The notes under the pieces were generated by a model. The model was not told where the DNA came from. It searched no databases and saw nothing but the letters and a program-made list of their open reading frames with translations. From Ophiura sarsii (Eukaryota; Echinodermata; Ophiuroidea; Amphilepidida; Ophiuridae): DNA of 64,000 nt. Position numbers and translations under genes: made by a program. The stretch lies in NCBI GenBank assembly GCA_035610835.1, contig CM069452.1, forward strand, positions 66,312,919-66,376,918, read 5' to 3'. Of the stretch, positions 57,401-64,000 are shown piece by piece. Within the stretch, counting starts at the first letter, position 1; the number at the start of each line of letters is the position of its first letter.

Positions 57401-60400
57401 GAATATTCTAGACTTTGAACATGTTCGGCTCATATTTAACTTATTTATATAAGGTCTGATATGAAATTATTTCAAAGTATATATTTAGAGAATAAAGGTA
57501 TTGTTTTTAGACCGTACCCGTGTTATAAATGCGGACGATAGTATTATACTATCGAACGGGTCCACCGTATAATCATTAAAATAACTGTGAATATGTCTTT
57601 CTTTTTGCTTTTATCTACGTTTGTAATAGGTATCACTCAGAGGTATACAATGTTAGTTATCTTCAGCATTCTTCCGAATTATTTTGATAAGCAGTACGGA
57701 CTGGGAAGTGCATTTTTGAGTGCTGGTAGGCCGATTGGGACGTTGGCACTGGCGCCACTAACACAGGCAACTATTGGGCGTTATATCAAGGGTATAAAGC
57801 AATAAGTCCGTAATGACCCATCCATAATAATTCCAGTTGCCAAAACAAACACCTACTTAATTCAACCACAAGTAGTAGTTTGTACATCCAGCATAGCAAT
57901 ACAGTCATTCAATTAAAACAATCCTTTAGTTTGGATCAAATACAATAGCAAAAGCACCCAATCCTGATACAGTAACTACTGTCAAAACGTAATAATTCCA
58001 CTACAGTGTTACTGTGTCTATTTTATAACATGTAACATGTGTTACAGTCCGCTACAGTTATTACTGTGCCTGTGTTACGGTAATATCTAATTTTAATTGA
58101 ATTTTAAGTGGATGGTCGGGGAGGTAAATACAAGGCTGGAGCAATCTTTAACATTGAATAGTGGATATCCTATATTCCTAAACCGTAAATTTGGATATCC
58201 TATATTCTTAAACTGGTTTGTCAGTGTTATTGCGGTTTATTCCGTTTAGGACGCTAAAACTGTAGTGGAATGGTTACGTTTTTACAGTAGTTACTGTAAC
58301 GGTCTATAAGGATTGGGTGCGACAAAACAGCCTCATATCACATGAAAAAGTTTCAAAAACGTAACTCGATATTTTTACAAAGTTTTTACAAATTGTTGCT
58401 CCAAATAAGACAAAATAGTTCATCGATTTTTTTCAAAACTTCGAGTTTGAAACTTTAAAAAAAAAAATCGAGTTTAAGGAAGTGAAACGGTATAATAGTA
58501 AAGCCCAATAATAAATCTAGTATAAGGAAATATTAGGCGATCAATCAAAATTTGTATTCAAATATTACTTGTATATGCGATTTTGGAATTAAAGTCAGCA
58601 AAGTTTGCCATTTTACCAATTTTGCCAATTTAAAACTCGAAACTCGAAACTCGAAACTCGAAACCCGAAACTCAAAATTATTAACTCGAAGATTAGCAAC
58701 ACACCGGTGCAAACACATTAAGTGACATGTACGTATGACTTACACGTATAAGTGACTTTTACGTGAGACTTACACGTAAGTGACTTGTACGTTAGACTGA
58801 CACGTAAGTGACTTGTACGTTAGACTGACACGTATAAGTGACTTGTACGTATGACTTACACGTATAAGTGACTTTTACGTGAGACTTACACGTAAGTGAC
58901 TTGTACGTTAGACTGACACGTATAAGTGAGTTGTACGTATGACTTACACGTATAAGTGACTTGTACGTAAGACTTATATATACGTTATCTGCCAAAGACA
59001 TATTTTGCATCATCATCCCTTATTTACCTCACCGATTATATTAGATCCCAGATGGCTGCTGGTAAATACACAGGTATGGTGCTCTTAGACTTACAGAAGG
59101 CATTCGATACAGAAGACCATGACATAATTTGTAACAAATTGCAAGCTATGGGTATTCACATTGACTCTGTTAAATGGTTCAAATTATACTTATCTGACAG
59201 AATACAGAATGTTAATGTAAATCATGTTGAATCCAAACCCATGAATATATCATGTGGCGTTCCACATGATAGTATTTTAGGGCCGCTGCTCTTCGCTCTT
59301 CTTGTGTTATGCTAACGATATGTCATCAAGCGTTATCTGTAATCTTTTGTTATATGCTGACGATAGTGCCCTTTTCACATCCGATAAAGACCCAAAAGTA
59401 GTTTCTGACACTTTAAGTAGAGAACTTGAGTCGTGTAGACAATGGCTGATCGAAAACAAATTGTCCTTACACCTTGGCAAAACAGAGTCTATTCTTTTTG
59501 GATCTAAACCTAGACTGAGCAGGGTGGACAAGTTTGAAGTTTCTTGTGACGGAAACATTATAAATCCTACCAACTCTGTCAAATACCTTGGGATTACTCT
59601 CGATGAAAATCTCAGTGCTGAAACTGTTGCAAAATCAGTTGTCAAAAAATCTTGTGGTATATAGATTAAGTTTCTTATACAGACAAGGTCTTTTTTTTGA
59701 ATGAAATATCTCGTAAGACCCTTTGCACTGCCCTTATACAATGTCATTTTGATTATTGATGCTCTAGATGGTTTTCTTCACTTTCTGCAAAGTTGAAAAA
59801 TAGGCTGCAAGTTGTTCAAAATAAGTTGATTCGCTTCATTTTGAAGCTGGAGCCCAGGTCCCACATTGGTGATGTAGAATTTAAGAAGCTGGGAATGCTG
59901 AAAGTTGAAGACAGGGTTAAACAACTTTAAGCTCAATCATGTTTTTAAAATCTACCTGAATTCTCATTTTACCAAATTGTCCAACACCCACAGATACAAT
60001 ACCATGGGCAGTGCAACACATTTTCTGTTTCCAAAAGCTAAAGGTCAGCAGTACAATACATTTTCTTTACTGGGAATGGAACTTGCTACCAACTCACGTT
60101 AAAACATCCAGAACCCACGGGCAGTTCAAAAATACAGTAAAGTTATATATACATGTATGTGTGCGTTACGTATGGTGATGCATAATATCACTTTGGCAGA
60201 TATCGTATAAGGCATACGTACAAGTCACTTTACGTATGAGCCATACGTTTTCAACTTGTCGTGTGTTTTTTAACATTTGAAACGCATGTGTTACAGCTGT
60301 CCACACATCTCCATTCACAGTAAAAGATCAAGTAGCTCTATGACAATCACACTTTCTCTGTCAGAATAAATATGAGCATCATACAATCTCAATCATATAT

Positions 60401-62746
60401 GCACATTTTAATTTTCTATATTACTTACAAAAAGCAATACTATTATGTCATTTTACCGATTGTAGATGATGTTGAATAGCTACGGCAGCAGAGGCACCGT
60501 ACTACTGCTGGGAGCCATTGCATTTCAAACCGTCGTAGTTGGCGCCCTTGTTAAACCACTGAAAAATAGTTGTTATCATAGCGTTGACACGGACATGAAA
60601 TATTCAGACAGACCAGAAAAGTGAGATTACGATTTTCAATTGATATATTAAATAATATTTCGATATATAAGATTATTGATATTTTCTCCACCAAATGTTA
60701 TATATAAATTATGTACTACATATAGATGACCTTTTTGTACCACATTACATCCAATATTTCTATTGCTACGTAGCACTAACAGCCATTCTCATGACCTTTC
60801 ACCTTTAACATATTCAATAATAAAGTCATGATAATATTGAACTCAATGAAGAGAAAGGTGACTGGTTTGGAAGTAATGTCGATTTCGCTATCATATTTAT
60901 CACATTAATCATGATTTACATTACAGTGATCAAGGACTTATCAAACGCTTCCTGAATCTGTTCGATATTGACCTTTTTGGAAAGCCCGCCTTTTTGTCAT
61001 TAGCTGCCATGGTATTTGCGCTTGCGTATGGATTCCAAACTTGGGTGACTTATGTTGTGTCTAATGCCACTGACAAAGGTCTACTCTCATATGGAGCGAC
61101 TATGGTAGCAACCGCTGGCGGGGTTGGACAATTGCTTGGGCTAGCAGTGTCTGGAGTCATCATTGATGTTGGTTTATTAACGGAAAATAAGGTTTGTATT
61201 CCAATGCCGATAGTTGTGTACTTTTATAGTAGATTCACAGACTGTGGCCGGCTTGCGATTTCAGTATTTCTAGAGGTATTACCTTTCAATTGAGGGGGAG
61301 GCAGTGATTTGATATCTTAGTCTGATCATTGGCACATATGGTTTTATTCTAGTGACAGAATTAGCAATGTTCATTGATTTCAATCTGATTTTAATCATGA
61401 TTAAGGCGGGCTTGAGTCAGATTTAGCCAATGTTAATAAAAAAAACCAGTTGTACACAACTTTCTCATATGTCAGCCAATAAGGGGAAAGATGCATGAGA
61501 ACAGTTAGATCTAAAATAGATCCTCTGTTTACCCCCAATCTCTGACTACCCCATCCAATGTCCATCAGAGGCAGCTTGCTGCCGACAGATCTAACAAAAT
61601 AGACAGAAATGTGTATTGCTCCATTGGGATCTAATATAAATGTGCCTGTACTATTTTAAGATTCTATAAGTCACGTAACAAAAGTAACATTACTTCTTAT
61701 GTTATTTGTTTATGAACAACAAAGAATTTTTTTTGAACACATTTCAAAATACTAGTAAAATCATACGCATGTCTTGTAATTTCATTTCAACAACAGCAAC
61801 GACATACTGAATACCTTTTACTACTTCGTATTTTTTTCTGAAATATTTCAAGTGAAACATTATAGGCTTACCGTCAAATACTTCAAGCAACTCTCCAAAA
61901 CCCCACTCGCTCAAGCAACACCGATACGTCCGCCATTTCGTTTCCAGTAATTTTTGGTCACAACAAGGGTAATTTGTGATTGGTTAATTTTTATCACGTG
62001 CTTCAAAGTTTACACAACTTTTGTATAACATTTCGTTTTCGCGGCAATTCAATTTTATATAATCGAATTACATTTTACACAACCTAGTATTTACACAATT
62101 GAATATGATTGCACAACCTTGTTTAATAATTACACATGGTTAATCTTTTTACACAACGTTTTTTTACACATGAGAATAACAGTGTATACTACTAGACGAC
62201 AACACTGTTATCAAGCGCAATCACGTGTATTTTGCGCGCCGTGCATACTTGTTTGGCGCAGTATATACGGGCGCTCGAAAGCATTGTATTGCGAAGGAAA
62301 ATAAGTAAACAACTGGCGGTATATAAATGGGTAGTTCTGCTACGTTGTCGTAAATCAAAATACGAGAATACATTATTGCTACATAAAAATCATTTTGGAA
62401 TGAGATACAAATGTGATATATATACATCAACTACAATTTCATCCTTTTTTCTTTAAACACACAAGGTTCATTCATTAATATTGAAACGTATTCTGATCCA
62501 TTTGATCGTAGGTTTCACTACTGGCGCTGCTTTTGACAGGTGGCTCACACGTCGCCAATCTGTGGGGTAACTCATTTCTGATTCTATCTCTAAATTCGTT
62601 TGTGTTTGGATGTGGGGTGGCCTCCATTAATGTAGCGTATCTGACTAAGGCAAAGAATGTCGCTGGAGGGGAAAACATTGGAACGCTTCTAAGTTATGTG
62701 TGGTTTGTCGGGGCCGTCGCTGCATTGATAAGTGGAAGTGCGTCAG
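45228..62746 (+). CDS. Gene C: SLC16-like tandem copy of gene B, 6 exons seen, 3' end outside window
   Basis: Exons 45228-45459, 45881-46021, 57630-57766, 60466-60620, 60927-61191 and 62512-62746 have exactly the lengths and phases of gene B exons 1-6 (1165 nt, 388 codons plus 1 nt). By my reading the protein differs from B at eight positions: F84C, Q208H, N215K, F303V, S307T, A336S, T361A and D364E. About ten further coding changes are silent. Exon 1 is identical. TM8 keeps Gln290 and Leu294, and the exon 3 GC donor is retained. Exon 7 is not in the window: intron 6 is interrupted by the palindrome-array element at 63006 and unrelated sequence follows. It is an apparently intact transporter if exon 7 lies downstream, otherwise 3'-truncated. 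It may be an alternative haplotype rather than a second locus. Confidence 0.85.
45881..46021 (+). CDS. Gene C exon 2
   Basis: One coding change from gene B (Phe84 to Cys). Acceptor TTTTGTAG, donor A|GTAAGG. Confidence 0.9.
46636..47127. mobile_element. SINE-like insert specific to gene C, 492 bp
   Basis: Gene B reads TATATTTTGTAAGGGC at 31573 without it, so the empty site is visible. Starts with an (AAT)9-type tract, then AAAGCGCATTAAAC and CTATGCGCTGTAC, and ends with GTCCGGGAGTGCATTCCAC and a CTTGCTGGGTCTT block. Similar to 42241-42500. No clean target duplication. Confidence 0.65.
47575..47593. repeat. Poly(C), 19 nt
   Basis: Counterpart of the 15-nt run at 32034; gene C also has about 70 bp of extra sequence just after it. 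Confidence 0.9.
47770..48361. mobile_element. Insert specific to gene C, about 590 bp
   Basis: Gene B has CCAATAGGCGTAC at about 32172; gene C has AGTAGGC before the extra block and AATAGGC at its end, suggesting a short target duplication (TAGGC). Inside, ATAGCGCCCTCTATAAG and ATAGTGCCCCCTTTAAG are direct repeats near the two ends. No coding sequence recognised. Confidence 0.55.
49034..49196. repeat. Large hairpin (gene C copy)
   Basis: Matches 32865-33026. The left arm has changed (GGTAGGATATAGTGACTG against GGTCGGAGTAGTGACTG in B), weakening the pairing. Confidence 0.85.
50100..51240. repeat. Degenerate minisatellite (CCAGGTACC-CAGGTGCCCTTAATA type) inside Helitron
   Basis: Variants of ATCCAGGTACCACAGGTGCC followed by CTTAATA recur about every 25-50 bp on the + strand, thinning toward 51240 and reappearing at 51940-52160. 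Open frames here are repeat translation, not genes. Confidence 0.7.
52205..52521. mobile_element. hAT-type MITE nested in the Helitron, 317 bp
   Basis: Termini CAGTGGCGTACC and GGTACGCCACTG are exact inverted repeats, flanked by a perfect 8-bp direct repeat ATGATGGG (52197-52204 and 52522-52529). An 8-bp duplication with CAGTGGCG ends is typical of hAT elements. It contains two poly(C) runs (52372-52386, 52389-52412) and three CGTCGGTA repeats. Confidence 0.88.
53777..54160. repeat. GCTAGC / AGCGGCTAG-rich block (gene C copy)
   Basis: Counterpart of 33889-34258, starting about 46 bp after the Helitron right end. Confidence 0.75.
54393..54411. repeat. Poly(C), 19 nt
   Basis: Counterpart of the 23-nt run at 34493. 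Confidence 0.9.
54947..55768. mobile_element. Insert specific to gene C, about 820 bp
   Basis: Gene B passes directly from AAAGATTATA to TGTGGCACATTGA at about 35130. The extra block in C contains CTAGCAGCTAGCTGCTACC repeats and the nested foldback at 55168-55455. No coding sequence. Confidence 0.6.
55168..55455. mobile_element. Foldback MITE (AGCAGCTACAATCAAGG ends)
   Basis: Inverted ends at 55168-55184 and 55439-55455, continuing inward to GGTTGGCACACTTTG and CAAGTGTGCCAAC. Inner pair CAATGTTGATC / CAACATTGATTG with C-rich and G-rich arms, as in 8523-8795. Confidence 0.7.
57630..57766 (+). CDS. Gene C exon 3, with likely GC donor
   Basis: Same protein as gene B exon 3 with three silent changes. 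The CAG|GCAACT donor is conserved. Reading on without splicing gives a stop at 57803-57805. Confidence 0.82.
57954..58320. mobile_element. Foldback MITE specific to gene C, 367 bp
   Basis: Ends GCACCCAATCC and GGATTGGGTGC with longer arms rich in TACAGTAACTACTG and ACTGTAACGG. Gene B has the corresponding sequence without it near 36440 (AAAAGCGACAAAATAG). The interior has several CAGT(A/T)ACTGT palindromes. Confidence 0.75.
58636..58675. repeat. CGAAACT heptamer array
   Basis: About five TCGAAAC units in gene C against two to three at 36841-36863 in gene B. Confidence 0.8.
58729..58980. repeat. 26-30-bp tandem array (gene C)
   Basis: Same family as 36951-37147 but with mixed unit lengths (GTACGTATGACTTACACGTA, GTACGTTAGACTGACACG and others), about nine units, so array structure changed after duplication. 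Confidence 0.85.
59040..60150 (+). pseudogene. 5'-truncated, decayed LINE reverse transcriptase
   Basis: Frame 59052-59315 carries the RT palm start (LLDLQKAFDTEDHD) and GVPHDSILGPLLF; frame 59302-59664 continues with LLLYADDSAL (catalytic YADD), then LSLHLGKTE and VKYLGITLD. A frameshift near 59300-59315 and a stop at 59664 break it. RT C-terminal remnants (VQNKLIRFILKL, then FSLLGMELAT) continue in other frames to about 60110. Family comparison suggests a jockey/CR1-like non-LTR element. The usual VPQGS-type motif reads VPHDS, so it is inactive. It sits in the spacer between the two inverted flanks of the 30-bp array; gene B lacks it. Confidence 0.85.
60466..60620 (+). CDS. Gene C exon 4
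   Basis: Two amino-acid changes from gene B (Q208H, N215K). Splice sites conserved. Confidence 0.9.
60927..61191 (+). CDS. Gene C exon 5
   Basis: Two amino-acid changes (F303V, S307T) and four silent changes. TM8 Gln290/Leu294 unchanged. Confidence 0.9.
61192..62511 (+). other. Gene C intron 5
   Basis: Aligns with 38362-39756 with many small indels. Nothing else recognised. Confidence 0.75.
62512..62746 (+). CDS. Gene C exon 6 (last exon in window)
   Basis: Three amino-acid changes (A336S, T361A, D364E) and three silent changes. Donor CAG|GTTAGT. The next exon should begin with codons for GWLYNQTG but is not found before the window end. Confidence 0.9.
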
Positions 62747-63005
62747 GTTAGTGTTACGGTATTAAAGGGGTGCTTAGGTTGGGTTGTTTCTGAGTGAGTG
62801 CTGGTAAAGTGAGAAAAATGGCCGTAGAAGACTAAGTAACCATTATAGTCCCTCTGGTTTTTTTAATGTCAGATTTAGGACTGGAAAAACAAGAAGATAA
62901 AGTGAATGGAAATGTCTTGGATTTCAACAGCTGGGGTATTCATTCGTTTTATAGAATCTTCCTGTTTTTTGTTTTATTCAACAATTTTTTTTCTTCATAT
63001 GGGAT

Positions 63006-63362
63006 CGGAAAAAGTGTACTTTAGCTCCCAGATACTAGACTGTACTAGTATCGACCAATACTAGAACACCCAGTATCGTTCGATACTGGTTCATTATTTT
63101 GTTCCAGTATCGCTCGATACTGGCACGTTTAAAATGTTCCAGTATTGCCCGATACTGGGACAAAATAATGTACCAGTATCGATCGATACTGGTACATTAT
63201 TTTGTTCCAGTATCGGGCAATACTGGAAGAATGTGTACCAGTATCGCACGATACTGGTACATGAAAAATGTTCCAGTATCGACCAATACTAGAACATTAA
63301 AAATGTGCCAGTATCGCCCAATACTGGAACATGAAAAAATGTGCCAGTATCACCCAATACAT
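63006..63362. mobile_element. Palindrome-array element, copy 2, right end missing
   Basis: The left end TCGGAAAAAGTGTACTTTAG matches the element at 3201. Ten CCAGTATCGNNCGATACTGG-type units follow at about 33-37-bp spacing, from about 63046 to 63362. The last unit is cut after CACCCAATAC and the expected inverted end is absent. It interrupts gene C intron 6 at the point matching 40256 in gene B. Confidence 0.75.
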
Positions 63363-64000
63363 TATGGACATCCCGGCGGACTGCAGGGTACAAATGAACC
63401 TACCAACACTATCAGTCGATGATGAGAGAACATCAGAAAGCTGTTTTGAAAACTTGTCGCAGTTGAGTATGGGGATATTTAAATTCTCAAAATAGAATCA
63501 ACTATTTCAAAGCTGATTAACGATTCGAGGAAGCATTTCGACAGGATGAATCCCCCCTTGGAAGCCCCAGTGCAATACATGACACTTGATTCAACTACTA
63601 TAGGTATTCACTAAAGGCAAAAGTCATACGTTAGAAGGCGTTGAGATCACAACGATTTTCGTTTGAGATACATACATGTATCATCGGTAGTTTTCCAAGT
63701 CACTCAATTTTATAAACAGAAAATGATCATGCATACGTAACGTAAAATTGACTTTACCAATTAGCTCATCCTACTAGTATCCATAAAAGCTCTTTTCAGA
63801 ACCACAACAACTTCAAGAGAAAGATATTGAACGACCCCATTTAGTGTGTAGTACTCCAACATAAACAATGTTGCTTCCAAACCATAATGAATGAGATGGT
63901 TTTCCCTCGCAATATTTTAAAACACTGCGACATTTTTTTCTTCAAACAAATAGTAGAAAAAAAAATCCCGCAATTCATATACGGTATAAGAACTGAACAC
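63363..64000. other. Window end, not recognised
   Basis: No match to gene B intron 6 or exon 7 and no recognised gene. It may be the remainder of a larger insertion into gene C intron 6, or the point where the duplication ends. Confidence 0.5.

Larger units (their letters stand above)
46022..57629 (+). other. Gene C intron 2 (11.6 kb)
   Basis: More than twice the length of gene B intron 2. The excess is four inserts (46636-47127, 47770-48361, 50000-53730, 54947-55768) plus a non-homologous 3' part, 55995-57575, in which I recognise nothing. Confidence 0.75.

Noticed and set aside
59307..59747. 146-codon minus-strand open frame
   Set aside because: Antisense shadow of the LINE reverse-transcriptase frame.

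Overview
This window is animal nuclear DNA: AT-rich, intron-rich and crowded with small mobile elements. The only convincing genes are spliced solute carriers of the major facilitator superfamily (MFS). The 8-mer TAGGCCTA recurs at 13 places by my count and there are many long poly(C) runs. Together with high indel polymorphism between duplicated segments this suggests a marine invertebrate deuterostome (echinoderm or hemichordate). That assignment is an inference, not a proof.

Layout. (1) 1-17,375: gene A, + strand, the last three coding exons (3040-3190, 16108-16311, 17104-17375) of an MFSD6-like transporter. Its 5' part was not found here. The 12.9-kb intron holds about ten foldback or terminal-inverted-repeat elements and segmental repeats. 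(2) 17,376-30,140: intergenic, only repeats seen. (3) 30,141-40,731: gene B, + strand, a complete seven-exon SLC16/monocarboxylate-transporter-like gene. The joined exons give exactly 430 codons plus stop, with every intron phase matching. (4) 40,732-45,227: intergenic repeats. (5) 45,228 to at least 62,746: gene C, a tandem copy of gene B with six matching exons. Exon 7 is not in the window. Coding differences are 8 amino acids over 388.

Both SLC16-like copies appear to use a rare GC-AG intron after exon 3. Both also replace the TM8 Asp/Arg pair that is important in classical MCTs (Gln290 and Leu294 in gene B numbering), so the substrate may not be a proton-coupled monocarboxylate.

Comparing B with C gives filled and empty insertion sites. 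Gene C alone carries a 3.7-kb Helitron with exact termini and an empty site in B, a hAT-type MITE with a perfect 8-bp target duplication nested inside that Helitron, a SINE-like insert, a foldback MITE, and a decayed 5'-truncated LINE reverse-transcriptase fragment. Two loci, one in gene A and one in gene C, carry the same unusual element: an array of about ten 20-bp palindromes behind a shared terminal repeat.

No tRNA, rRNA or CRISPR array was recognised. Repeat boundaries are by eye. B and C could be real paralogues or two haplotypes wrongly placed in tandem in an assembly, and the sequence alone does not settle this.
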